Source: Haplomitrium mnioides
Lineage: Eukaryota; Marchantiophyta; Haplomitriopsida; Calobryales
Assembly (NCBI GenBank): GCA_049999725.1
Contig: JBNGIS010004061.1
Coordinates: 1 to 31,313 of the forward strand
Length of the DNA: 31,313 nt
Reading direction: 5' to 3'
Below, one piece after another: positions 1 to 9,062 of the stretch. The translations under genes and the position numbers were made by a program. The notes under the pieces are model-generated. The model searched no databases, was not told the DNA's origin, and saw nothing but the letters and a program-made list of their open reading frames with translations. Within the stretch, counting starts at the first letter, position 1. The number at the start of each line of letters is the position of its first letter.

Positions 1-181
1 CTAGCATAGATTTTGTTGCTAATTTTTACAAAAACCAATAGGTTTTATTCAAAATAATTTCTTAAAAGAAAATAGATTGTCAAGAAAAAACTTAATAACT
101 ATTATTTGGAATGCTACAAAAACATGGATCAAACACAAAATATTTTTAAAAAGAAATACCTAATTATTCACAAAATGTACA
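1..181. other. 3' flank of copy A ORF1
   Basis: AT-rich noncoding DNA following the stop codon of the minus-strand gene. It matches 15524-15701, which lies at the same place beyond copy B, so the repeated unit continues past the left edge of the window. No gene is seen in it. Confidence 0.6.
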
Positions 182-800
182 TCACTCTGCATCTTCAACT
201 TCAGTCCTCTCCTCTTCAAGAGGAATGGTCTTGTCCAAATCAATAGACTGAGAAGCTTGGGCATCTGCAAACACAAGAGAATCCTGTTGGGACTTTTTAG
301 TCTCGAAAATTGCAACATAATCACTAGATGCACTAGCAGTACCTAAAGGAACAATCTTCTTATGGTACGCATAGACAATCTGTGATTTTGTGACATCAGA
401 TGGCAAAGAAGCCATCGTCAAAACTCTTTGAAGAATATAGATAGAATCACGTCTATCATATTCTATGGCAATACAATTCTGCATCAACTTTAGAGAACAG
501 ACAAGGGGTGTGCCCAACCTAAAGCAAAGATCTAGTATCCAGTCTTGCTCTGAAGACAAATGGTCAAAAACAAATTGTACAAAGCCTAAGTCTTTTGGTA
601 CACATCCACATAAGCATCATCTCTTGGATGTTTAAAGTTAGAGGAAATAGCTAGACAACTAAGAACGCTTTGCATTATTTGTCGTAGATGACCACTTGCA
701 TCTTTGGATTGTAGATTAAAGAGCCTCATGATCTACTTGCCCTCCTTTGTCCAATAGCCCATTGTTCACTATTCATAGGTGTGAGCGATTCTAGAGCCTC
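182..800 (-). pseudogene. ORF1 copy A, exon 4 (C-terminus)
   Basis: The last exon. An open frame of 125 codons (559 to 182) ends with TGA at 182-184. It contains SEQDWILDLCFRLGT near its start and finishes with an acid-rich tail of Glu and Asp. The matching exon of copy B (15702-16325) reads almost the same residues, with SEQDWILYFCSRLGT. The exon probably begins at 800, after a TTTAG acceptor at 801-805 that copy B has as TTGAAG. Between 560 and 800 the frame is broken by stops relative to the copy B frame. The product is not recognised, but conservation of residues between diverged copies supports real coding origin. Confidence 0.55.
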
Positions 801-922
801 CTAAATGATGAATGTTGGTTTTGTCCCTATAGTAATCAAAACAAAGAAATCAAACATTGTATAGAAAGTAAAAGAAATAGAAACAAGATAAATTGAAACA
901 TTGAAAAAAAAAAAAAAAAAAC

Positions 923-1465
923 TTATGAGATGTCGTGGTCGACAACACAACAAATTTCCAAAAGTGCATCCTCCACGATGCAGAATTATTGCAAAGAATG
1001 AATAATAACAAAAGACCAAAAATCAGATGTAGTTACAGCCGCAAAAGAAGGGACCAGGTCAAAAATATTGTCTTTCATAAATGGCTTGGAGTCCTCATAC
1101 TTACATTCTTTTAGGTTGTTCCCATAAGAAACATGAGCAACTTCTAAGGTGAAACTTCTTGGTTTCATCAAGCCTTTTAATTCTTGGACTTGGTAAAATG
1201 CTGCATTGAGTCTATAAACATAGAACATTAAGTCTTGGTCTTGTTCTTCCAACCCTCCTTTAGCAAGAGGGACAACACCGTCATTTTGCTGCCTTGACTT
1301 CCACTCTCTGGATTTCTAACAATGGAGCAGAAAGGCAGGAGGGTATGATACCAAGGTTGGAGCTTGGTCTTGATCTTCTCGGGATTTTTCGACCATAGAT
1401 CTCTTTTTCCCTTTAGCAATGGTCGTCAACTTCTTGGCAAGCAGCCATTTAAATGTTTTGTCACT
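923..1465 (-). pseudogene. ORF1 copy A, exon 3
   Basis: This exon is delimited by comparison with copies B and C. The acceptor is about 1464-1467 and the donor is a weak GTTTTT at about 922. A piece of 88 codons (1252 to 986) carries residues also found in copy B, for example FTLEVAHVSYGNNLKECK against FTLAIVDIPYGYNLKECK, followed by a block ending KPFMKDDIFD. The beginning of the exon is in another frame (ORF at 1419-1228), so there is at least one frameshift near 1250. Function unknown. Confidence 0.5.
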
Positions 1466-1549
1466 CTATAAAAAATACAAAGAAAGAAATTAGAGGAGAA
1501 TTTGAAAACAAGAAACTTGACCTCAAAAAGAAAGAACAATTAAAAAGAG

Positions 1550-1680
1550 GAAGGACTCAAGGTCCATGCTCGCATGGACTCTTGAGCCCAAGTGTGCAAG
1601 GACTCAAAAGTCCCTACAGGCAAGGACTCTGAAGTCCATGCATGTATGAACTCCAAGAATCTAATTGCGTATGAAAGAAA
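1550..1680. repeat. 24-bp palindromic minisatellite, ORF1 copy A intron 2
   Basis: About five degenerate units of the family repeat (GGACTCTAGAGTCC followed by ATGCnnGCAT) lie inside the intron bounded by donor 1751-1756 (GTAAGT on the minus strand) and an acceptor near 1466. This intron is only about 290 bp, against roughly 600 bp in copies B and C. The difference is mostly in repeat number. Confidence 0.75.
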
Positions 1681-1756
1681 CTCAAAAAATAAAAGTATTT
1701 TGAAATAATTCAAACAAGCTTTAAAAATACAATTGAAGAAGGGAAAAAAAACTTAC

Positions 1757-2509
1757 CAAAAGTTTCTTAAAGATTGAATAAAGAAAGGACATCTTTGATT
1801 CCTATATATGGACGGGCTATTCTATCCTAGCCTCCTCTTAGGAGCTGCAGTATACCTCCGAACAAAACGATTTTACTATTATCGCAAAAACTTTATGCCT
1901 CTCAAGTTCGGGAGAAATTTCTCTAGTTAAAAAGTCTCCCGCTTCCACCCACTTGAAAATTGAAACCTTGAAGGGACCTCCAAAGTATCCACTTCATGTG
2001 CTATATTTTTAGAGAACCTTTTGCCTTAGGCTTCTGACCTTTTACTATGTATCTTTTGCCACATGATAAAAGTGCTCTATTATAACTCATAGAGCTCTCC
2101 ATTTCAAAATGCTAATTGGAGCAAGTTGTCTTGAGAAGTCACATTCTTCTCAAGAGTTGACTTTAACTTGATTTCCAAAGTCTCTAGCACAAGTTCTCTT
2201 TTCAACTTTTGGAATGACATCATCCCACTCTCCATGTACCGCTGATGTTAATACTCCAACTTTTGAATCGACATTATCTTCAACCAGTAGCATTGGTTAT
2301 AGATGTCATAAGTCACAAATATTTGGGCTTTTGTTGGTGTAAGCCCAAGGTAGACGTAGCAGTTGCAAAGCAAAAGCATTGGATTTTTTGCTTTATATTT
2401 TGTAATTAAAAGTTGCCTTGGGGCAATACTATGATTGCTTGTTGCAATCTCATAGCAGTATTTGTTAGGGTTGATGATATTGATCTCTAACTCATCTCTC
2501 AACTCGCAC
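1757..2509 (-). pseudogene. ORF1 copy A, exon 2, 3' part
   Basis: The distal half of exon 2, cut from its proximal half (7443-8020) by the copia element. An open stretch of 84 codons (2502 to 2248) contains residues such as RQLLITKYKAKNPMLLL and GLTPTKAQIFVTYD, which recur in copy B (near 18240-18130) and copy C (29830-29700). The part nearer the donor is out of frame. The exon ends at 1757 before a perfect GTAAGT donor (minus strand, 1756-1751). The conserved block is followed in copy B by a Lys/Glu-rich, probably coiled-coil segment. Function unknown. Confidence 0.6.
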
Positions 2510-2514
2510 TTTGG
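2510..2514. repeat. Left target-site duplication of copia element (TTTGG)
   Basis: Five bases directly before the element. The right copy at 7438-7442 is TTTCG. The uninterrupted homologous site in copy B, 18369-18373, also reads TTTCG, so the left copy has changed one base since insertion. Confidence 0.85.
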
Positions 2515-2773
2515 TGTTGAAATACCAAGCTCAATACGTAGCCGGACTGGATGACGAGTAGAGTCTTATTTTTTGGACCCTCTTTAGGGTTAGTTTTGTT
2601 AAGTTAATTTAGGGTAAGTTTAAGTATAAATATATAGTATGTAGAGAGAGAAGTACAAAGATCAAAGAGAGAGCGCCGACATGCCTCAAGCCTCTTCTCT
2701 TTTGTAAATTCATTGTGTTGAATACAATCTCTCATATTTGCCTCCAAAGAATTGTTTCCTTGATTTCTTTACA
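2515..2773 (+). repeat. Copia 5' LTR
   Basis: 259 bp, TG...CA bounded, about 91% identical to 7179-7437. It contains a TATA box at 2625-2632 and a purine (GAGA)-rich tract just after it, where the transcript start would be expected. Confidence 0.95.
2625..2634 (+). promoter_or_regulatory. LTR TATA box (TATAAATATA)
   Basis: A TATA motif within the 5' LTR, about 140 bp before its end. The 3' LTR keeps it as TATAAATAC at 7289-7297. The position fits the U3/R boundary of a plant copia promoter. Confidence 0.6.
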
Positions 2774-2790
2774 TAGTATCAGAGCCTGAT
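2774..2790 (+). other. Copia primer-binding site (tRNA-iMet type)
   Basis: Starting directly after the 5' LTR, the sequence TAGTATCAGAGCC matches the usual plant copia primer site TGGTATCAGAGCC, complementary to the initiator Met-tRNA 3' end, with one G-to-A change at the second base. Confidence 0.85.
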
Positions 2791-2914
2791 TTATGAGGAG
2801 AATAAGATTGCAAGGAGTAGACAATCAATTTGGTTTGATATCCTTTTTGTCTAAGGTGGTCATAGAGTTGAAGCACAAAGTATTGAAGTTTGGAGGTGTC
2901 AAGAAGTTGCGTAA

Positions 2915-3982
2915 ATGGGTGATACCAATACCGTTGGTATTGAGAAGTTGGATAAGAATAACTACCAGTCGTGGAAGTTCTGGATGAGGAACTATTTGAT
3001 AGGCAAAAGTCTATAGGGGTATGTATCAGGTGAAGAAAAGGAACCGCGACTTTCTTCAGTGAATGTAGCAGATCAAGAATTGAAGGCATGGAAAGCTTGG
3101 AATGAAAAAGATAAGAAGGTGATGTTTTTGATTTTGTAGAATTTGTCAAATAGTATGGTTGGACACATACAAGATTTGGAGTCTGCAAAAGATGCATGGG
3201 ATACGTTAGAAAGGTTCTATAGTACAAATACTAGAGCTAGAAAGATTTAATTGAAGAATGAGTTGAATAACATAAAGAAGACACGCAACATGTCTGTGAA
3301 TGATTATGTCTTGAAGATAAAAGAGACATGAGATGCATTGGGATCTATTAGAGTAGTTATAAAGGATGATGATTTAGTATCTACAATATTTAATGGTTTG
3401 AAAGATGATGACAAGTGGAAACCGTTTGCCACTTCTGTGTATGTTCGAGAAAATCTTCCTAATTTTAATGAGCTAGTCTCTTTGATGATTATAGAGGAGA
3501 GAAAAATTGGAGGACCCACTTCAAAAAATGGTTCTAATGAGCATGCACAAGGCTTCTACTCATGATATGGTAGAGGCAGGAGGAGATCCTAGAGAGGACG
3601 TGATGAAGGTAGAGGTTATGTACAACATAACCAAAATCAACAAAATTTTGAGAATACGGCTCGTAGTAGAGGACGCGGAAATTTTTGAGGAAGAAAGAGC
3701 TTTTGTGGAAGAGGTGGAAAGCAAAACAATCATGATGTAGTTTGTTGGGAGTGTGGAAAAGTAGGTCATTTTGCAAATGACTGCTATAGCCGGTCCAACA
3801 ACAATAACAGAGGATATGATCGGAGACAACAAGGAAATTATGCATCGTCATCAAAGAGTGATGGTGAGCGTCTCTTTGTTTTGCAGCATATGATAAGTAC
3901 TTATATACAAGGTTGTGATAATGATGCATGGTATGTAGATTCTGGTGCGTCAAACCATATGACGCATCATAAAATTAGTTAA
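2915..3982 (+). pseudogene. Copia gag (broken)
   Basis: The capsid/nucleocapsid region of the element. The likely start is ATG 2915, 142 bases after the LTR. One frame carries the copia gag core (residues such as WKFWMRNYL, then a WDTLE-type block) to a Gly/Arg-rich stretch and a CX2CX4HX4C zinc knuckle at 3743-3784. In-frame stops are seen at 3014, 3137, 3248, 3329, 3563, 3590, 3686 and probably 3980. Most sit where Gln, Trp or Arg would be expected. A frameshift falls in the A-run at about 3980-3987. The zinc knuckle itself is intact. Confidence 0.85.
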
Positions 3983-4287
3983 AAAAACTGCATGATCTAG
4001 AGCAGCAAGGATATATGGAAATAGGTGATGCTACAATTCATCCAATTGGGCAGATAGGAAATGTTCCACTTACTACACATGATGGAAAGTCAAAGTATAT
4101 GGCTGATGTGTTCTATGTACCAACAATTACAAAGAATTTGGTATCTATTGGTCAAATGGTAGAACAAGGATTACAAGTTGCTTTTAATGAAGATGGTTGT
4201 TTTGTGGAGGATTTGAAGAATAGAAACAGATTAGTTGCTAGAGGAAGTAAGATCGGAAGAATGTTTACATTGGATGTAAAGACTCCA
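3920..4287 (+). pseudogene. Copia protease (broken)
   Basis: An aspartic protease of the polyprotein. The active-site DSGAS lies at 3938-3952 in the gag frame, followed by HMT. After the frameshift near 3980, the rest of the domain continues in another frame (from about 3982) with VFYVPTITKNLVSIGQM, a block that typically follows in copia proteases. A second frameshift near 4287 leads into the integrase frame. The catalytic Asp is retained but the domain is split. Confidence 0.8.
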
Positions 4288-5360
4288 ATGATAATGTCAT
4301 GTATACACAAAAGAATACAGCTATTGGAGATGTAGATATGTGGCACAAAAGAATGGGACATGTGAATCTACAAAGGCTGAAATCAATGCAGTATATAGGT
4401 GTAGCTACCGGTTTGCTACAATTCAAGAATGTTGATATGCAGAAGGTGTGTGAAGCATGTCAGTTTGGAAAACAGTCAATGCATCCGTTCTTGCATCAAA
4501 GAAATGTGAGTAAAAATCCTTTAGATGTGGTACACTCTTATGTGTGGGGCTCTACTGAGCATGCATCAATGTCAAGAAATAAATATTTTGTTACTTTTGT
4601 GGATGACCATACAAGAAAGGCATGGGTTTATTTTATGAGGACAAAAGAAGAAGTGTTTGAGCACTTTAAGAGCTTTAAGAAGATGGTGGAAAAGCAATCC
4701 GATGGTTTGTAGATTGAATGTCGACGGTCAGATGGTGGAGGTGAGGATTGTTCATGAGAGTTTAGTAGATTTCTAGTAGATCATGGTGTGAAGAGACAAT
4801 TCACATGCAGATATACTCCACAACAGAGTGGAGTAGCAGAGAGAAAGAATAGGCATATAGCAGAAATTGCTCGTGCCTTGATTAATGAGAAGAATATCCC
4901 AAAATACTATTAGATAGAGGCTATACATATAGCTATATATATCATGAATATGACTCTTACAGTAGGAATACATGATATTACTCCAGAAGAAATTTTTACA
5001 GGTATCAAAAGTGATGTATCTCACTTGAGGGTCTTTGGATGTATTGCATATGTACACATACTAGATGAGCTAAAGACTAAGCTAGATCCTAAGGCAAAGA
5101 AGTGTATTTTCATTGGGCATTCTTTGGAGCAAAAAGGATACCGATGTTACAACCTTGTAACATGCCAAATCAGGGTAAGTAGAGATGTTGTATTTGATGA
5201 GTTGAGTAGTTGGTATAGTGTAGAAAAAGTTGTGAAGACTCATATGGAGAAAGAAGAAGTGAAAGAAAAATCAGCAAATCAGGAATTACAATCACAATTG
5301 TTGAGTAGACCAGGAGAAAGTTCAAACAATCTATCTAAGAGTGTTAATCCATGGTTAGGA
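4288..5360 (+). pseudogene. Copia integrase (broken, first catalytic Asp lost)
   Basis: This domain would insert the element's DNA copy into a new chromosomal site. The N-terminal HHCC zinc finger is seen as WHKRMGHVN and CEACQFGK (4338-4470). In the DDE core, the first Asp (copia usually has HSDVWG) is a Tyr codon at 4539-4541. The Glu-containing block with SGVAERKNRH is at 4825-4855. Stops occur at 4710, 4755 and 4911, the first two at probable Gln and Arg codons and the third at a probable Trp. A conserved FGCIAYVH block follows at about 5034-5057. The Asp substitution would abolish catalysis even without the stops. Confidence 0.85.
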
Positions 5361-6297
5361 TGATTGAGTTCAGGTTTACCAAATGTATCAGTTGGAAGTG
5401 CTAAAAGTAAGATAGGTTCAGCAAAGGGAAAGGAAAAGGTGGATCAGCAAATAGATGCAAGTCACTCAAGTGATGGTGAAGAGGTTGATATACCCACTTT
5501 GCAAACACTTGGTGTGAAAAAGATGCAAGATGAGGTATGCAGATCTACACGTATAAAGTATCCAATAAGGAGGTTGAGTTATGATAGTTTTTCTACACAT
5601 CATTATGCATATATGGTGAAAGTTATATAGGATGTAGAGCCCAATTGTTTTGAGGATACAATTGGCATACCTGAATGGGAGTTAGCTATAGATGAAGAAG
5701 TGAATGCACTTGATGAGAATGAGACTTGGAAGCTAACACCACTACCTGATGGAAAGAAAATGATTGGCTGTAAATGGGTTTACAAAGTAATGCATAATGG
5801 AGATGGTTTGATTAGCATGTACAAGGCTAGACTAGTAGCCAAAGGATATGCTCAGATATATGGCATAGATTTTGATGAAACATTCATTCCTGTTGCAAAG
5901 ATGGCAACTGAGAGAGCTGTGATTGCTATGGATGTTGCTAAGAGATGGGATTTACATTAGATGGATGTAAAGAATGCTTTTTGAATGGAGAGTTACATGA
6001 AGAAGTGTATATGGAGCAGCCACAAGGATATGTACACCATAAGTTTCCAAATTATGTGTGTAAGTTGAAGAAAGCTTTATACGGATTAAAGCAAGCACCT
6101 AGAGCAGGGACAGACAGAATAAGCAAGTTTCTACAGAGTATTGGATTTGTCATCAACAAGGCAGATTACTCTATATATGTGCAGAAAACGAATATAGGTT
6201 TGGTCATCATAGTGATATAGGTTGATGATCTGATTATTACAGGTGATGATAAGGTTTAGATTGAAAATGTTAAGAAGAGCTTGGAGCGGAATGTGAT
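5361..6297 (+). pseudogene. Copia reverse transcriptase (broken at YVDD)
   Basis: A linker with stops at 5361 and 5628 leads to the reverse transcriptase, which copies the element RNA to DNA. Recognisable blocks are WKLTPLPDGKKMIGCKWVYK (5727-5786), KARLVAKGYAQ (about 5823-5855), FLNGELHEEVYMEQPQGY (about 5980-6033) and KLKKALYGLKQAPRA (6065-6109). A stop at 5958 replaces the residue before MDV. One base is missing in a T-run at about 5979, shifting the frame. The catalytic YVDD at 6218-6229 has its Tyr codon changed to TAG, though both Asp codons remain. Another stop is at 6257 and a frameshift near 6290. Confidence 0.9.
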
Positions 6298-7122
6298 ATG
6301 AAAGACTTGGGAGAACTTATGTACTTTTTGGGTATAGAAGTAATGAGAACACAACAAGGTATTTGGTTACTTCAACGGAAGTATATTGTAGATATGTTAC
6401 AGAAACATGGTATGACAGTATGTAAGCCTATTTCTACTCCACTTGAACAAAATGCAAAGTTAAGAGCTGATTTGGGAGATGAATTGGAAGATCCAACTAT
6501 GTATCGAAAAATAGTTGGAAGTTTGATTTATGTGACCATGACAAGACTAGATGTGTCTCATGATGTGGGAATACTTAGTCAGTTTATGTAGGTGCCAAGA
6601 AAGCCACATTTAGATGCGGCAAGAAGAGAATTGCGTTACACAAAAGACACACTGAATTATAGTTTATTTTATGCATGCGGAGTTGAAGTAAAACTATTTG
6701 GATATGCTGATGCAGATTGGGCTGGATATACATATGACAGAAGATCTACAAGTGGTTTTGTTTTCAATATTGGAGGTGCTACAATGAGTTGGAGTAGTAA
6801 GAAGCAACCTACAATTGCTTTGTCAAGCATAGAGGTAGAGTATAGAGGAGCAACAATGGCTCCATGTAAAATAGCTTGGCTACGCAAGCTATTGTCTAAT
6901 TTAGGACATGATGTGCAAAAGCCTATGACTTTGTATTGCGACAACATAGGCAGTATTCAACTCGCAAACAATCTGTTGTTTCATGCAAGGACCAAACACA
7001 TTGAGGTTCATTATTATTACATACGAGAGAAGGTACTTGAAGGTGAGATTGAATTAGTGTTTGTGAACACAAATGAGCAAGTAGTTGATATTTTTACAAA
7101 GTCAACTGGTGCAGAGACGTAA
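6298..7122 (+). pseudogene. Copia RNase H and C-terminal region (near intact)
   Basis: The last domain of the polyprotein, which degrades the RNA strand of the hybrid. A frame from MKDLGELMYFLGIEV to the end has one internal stop (6589-6591). Catalytic acidic residues are all visible: ADADWAG (6709-6729), SSIEVEY (6823-6843) and YCDNIGS (6937-6957). The frame ends with TAA at 7120-7122. The sequence after it still reads a copia-type C-terminus running into the 3' LTR, so this terminal stop may also be a mutation. Confidence 0.85.
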
Positions 7123-7169
7123 CATAAGTTTCGAACTATAATGGGTGTGTTTGACATTGGCTTGAGCTT

Positions 7170-7178
7170 GAGGGGGAG
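7170..7178 (+). other. Copia polypurine tract
   Basis: GAGGGGGAG immediately precedes the 3' LTR. This is where second-strand synthesis would be primed. Confidence 0.85.
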
Positions 7179-7437
7179 TGTTGAAATACCAAGCTCGATA
7201 CGTAGCTGGACAGGATGACGGGTAGAGTCTTATTTTTTAGACCCTTTTTAGGGCTAGTTTTGCTAAGTTAATTTAGGGTAAGTTTGAGTATAAATACATA
7301 GTATGTAGAGAGAGAAGGAGAGAGATCGAAGAGATAGCGCCGCCATGCCGCAAGTCTCTTCCCTATTGTAAACTCATTGTGTTGAATACAATCTCTCATA
7401 TTTGCCTCCAAAGAATTGTCTCCTCGATTTCTTTACA
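7179..7437 (+). repeat. Copia 3' LTR
   Basis: 259 bp from TGTTG to ACA. It differs from the 5' LTR at about 23 positions, with no insertions or deletions. Confidence 0.95.
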
Positions 7438-7442
7438 TTTCG
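7438..7442. repeat. Right target-site duplication (TTTCG)
   Basis: Five bases after the 3' LTR, identical to the empty site in copy B (18369-18373). Confidence 0.85.
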
Positions 7443-8020
7443 ATCTACAACCACAATGAGAAACAAATGCTCATATTTGTTCATGAGCATTCTCTATACT
7501 AGAAGCTCTACAAAATCTTCATTAACCTCCTAATCTGGAATAGCCTCTAATTATCTATTCTAGCTTTTGGAAGGTTCAAATTCTCCAACCAAATAGGGAT
7601 TGTTTCCTCCCGGACTCTGCACCGCTGAAATGAAAACATTGTTTGAGGATCAACTTGCTCCATTTTCTGGAACATTTGGAGCTCTTTGTACACTTGCCTC
7701 TTTGATCTCAATGTTGGAGGTTGCACCGGCTTTGGCTCAACTTTCTCCTCATAGTTGCTAGAGGGGGAAGATGATGGAGCCGCCAAAGAAGATCTAGGTG
7801 GAGATGACGATCGAACAAGCTCCTTGCTTCTGAAGTGGCCGTGGTGGCATCAACTTTTTCTTTGGTAACGCCTACTTCTTCTTTTTTGGAGCCTCTGTTG
7901 GCTCCACCTTTTTTCTTTTCTTTGTAGCTGAAGGTCCACATGTAGTTGCAATTGTCATCTTTGGTGCATTTGATGAAGTCCCTCTCCACTTGCTTGGCAT
8001 CTCGGTAAGCGTTGAAAAAG
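7443..8020 (-). pseudogene. ORF1 copy A, exon 2, 5' part
   Basis: The beginning of exon 2, upstream of the copia insertion on the minus strand. It shows a start region with DFFNAYRDAKQVERDF (8022-7975; copy B has DFTDAYPNAKRLERDY), then a lysine-rich block (KKRKK ... APKKKK, 7925-7872) that looks like a nuclear localisation signal. A Ser/Pro-rich linker follows, then residues RSKRQVYKELQMFQ (about 7708-7667). Three frames are used in succession, so at least two frameshifts have occurred. The acceptor site is uncertain; AAG at about 7995 is shared in position by all three copies. No known domain is recognised. Confidence 0.5.
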
Positions 8021-8099
8021 TCGGACATAAATTGGGAAAATTGAAAACAAAAAGCAAGAAATAGTCAATGACTTTTTTCTAAAACTTGTCAAAAGTCTT

Positions 8100-8645
8100 C
8101 ATAAAGGCTCAAAGGCCTTGACCAAAGAGTCTAGGCATGTTGGGGCTTTGGAGTCTAAGGATCCATGCACTCCAAAATCCATGCAAGCATGAACTCAAGA
8201 GTTCATGAGCGTCTAAGCTCTGGAGTTTATGTGCGCATAGACTCTCTAGTCCAGAACCCATGCGAGCATGGACTCAAGAGCCATTGTGCACAAGAACTCT
8301 TGAGTCTTAGCAAGCAAGGACTCTAGAGTCCATGGGCGCATAGGTTCTAGAGTTTCTACATGCGAAGACTCTGTGTCCCTTTGCAAAGACTCCACAGTCC
8401 TTGCACGCATGGACTCCACAGTCCTTGCTTGCTGAGACTAAAGAGTCCATGCACGCATGGGCTCTAGAGTCCTTGCTTGCTAAGACTAAAGAGTCCATGC
8501 ATGCATGGGCTCCAGAGTCCTTGCTTACTAAGACTCAAGAGTATAGTCATGTTTTAGAGTGTGAAGTCCATGCTTACATAGACTCCACTCTCCATACTTG
8601 ACTAAACTCTAGAGTCTATGCTTGCATGGAGTTCATATTCTACTA
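8100..8645. repeat. 24-bp palindromic minisatellite with 48-bp higher-order repeat, ORF1 copy A intron 1
   Basis: About 20 units of the pattern GGACTCTAGAGTCC + ATGCnnGCAT, degenerate at the edges. Between about 8420 and 8535 neighbouring units are amplified as pairs, giving a 48-bp period (for example GAGTCCTTGCTTGCTAAGAC recurring every 48 bases). Each unit folds on itself because both halves are palindromes. The array lies between the exon 1 donor (8712) and exon 2. Open frames at 8307-8498 (minus) and 8401-8601 (plus) are products of the 24-base (8-codon) period. Confidence 0.9.
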
Positions 8646-8712
8646 CGTGCTGGTATGATGCTTTGCAAGAAAAAGTTTAAAATGAATAGGAAAAAGATCT
8701 ACTCAATAATAC

Positions 8713-9062
8713 CTATCCATTGTTGTAAGTTGCTTGTGGATCTTTGGTGAAGGTATCCATTGATTTCATTTCATTGAAGCTAAATTTCTTTGGAGACTCC
8801 TTGAAGAGTGTAATTGTATTCTCCAACTGCACAAGCAGCCCCATATGGGCTCTGTGCCCTTCTTGAATCATAGTAATTTGGACCAAAATACCTATATTGA
8901 ATTTTTCACCTTCATCTTGAAAAAGGTAAAGGTGATGGTCGATGTCTTTAATCGTTCTACAACAAACTAGCCATTTGTTGGCTAGTTTTTGTCGCTTAAT
9001 AGTTTTCAAGATAATAAAATACCGATATAGCTTTGGTTGAGTTGGTTTCAAAGTATTACCAT
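8713..9062 (-). pseudogene. ORF1 copy A, exon 1 (N-terminus)
   Basis: The first exon of ORF1. The ATG by homology with copies B and C is at 9060-9062, but a small indel shifts the frame at once. From 9051 an open frame of 112 codons matches the other copies well, with RAHMGLLVQLENTITLFK and LVCCRTIKDIDHHLYLF. The likely exon end is 8713, before GT at 8712-8711. Copy B has a much better GTAAGA at the same place and copy C has GTGAGA. No signal peptide or membrane segment is seen; the product is probably soluble. Function unknown. Confidence 0.6.

Larger units (their letters stand above)
2515..7437 (+). mobile_element. Ty1/copia LTR retrotransposon, complete but degenerate
   Basis: A 4,923-bp element with all structural parts: two 259-bp LTRs starting TGTTG and ending ACA, a tRNA-iMet-like primer site, an internal region in copia order (gag, protease, integrase, reverse transcriptase, RNase H), a polypurine tract and a 5-bp target duplication. 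The order integrase before reverse transcriptase identifies Ty1/copia. The LTRs differ at about 23 of 259 positions (hand count) with no length change, so it is an old insertion. About 18 in-frame stops and four frameshifts mean it cannot encode a working polyprotein. It lies antisense within exon 2 of ORF1 copy A. The empty site survives in copy B at 18369-18373. Confidence 0.95.
182..9062 (-). pseudogene. ORF1 copy A, whole locus (broken, four exons, copia inserted)
   Basis: This is the first of three diverged copies of an unrecognised gene read right to left; compare 15702-19708 and 27790-31246. Comparing the copies gives four exons: about 8713-9062, 7443-8020 continuing at 1757-2509, 923-1465, and 182-800. 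Introns 1 and 2 hold palindromic repeat arrays. The locus is dead: exon 1 has a frameshift just after the ATG, the second half of exon 3 and the 5' half of exon 4 are out of frame or stopped, and a 4.9-kb copia element sits in exon 2. No catalytic motif is recognisable. A lysine-rich stretch in exon 2 looks like a nuclear targeting signal, and the protein ends in an acidic tail. The partner gene ORF2 diverges from its 5' end. ORF1 may be an accessory protein of the same mobile unit (inference). Confidence 0.6.

Noticed and set aside
801-1019. 72-codon minus-strand frame with poly-Phe
   Set aside because: It spans the inferred intron 3 and a long poly-A/T run. The copies do not conserve it.
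3534-3953. 139- and 90-codon minus-strand frames within copia gag
   Set aside because: Antisense shadows of the gag zinc-knuckle region; no known features.
8307-8601. Open frames of 63 and 66 codons on opposite strands
   Set aside because: Both are translations of the 24-bp intron repeat.
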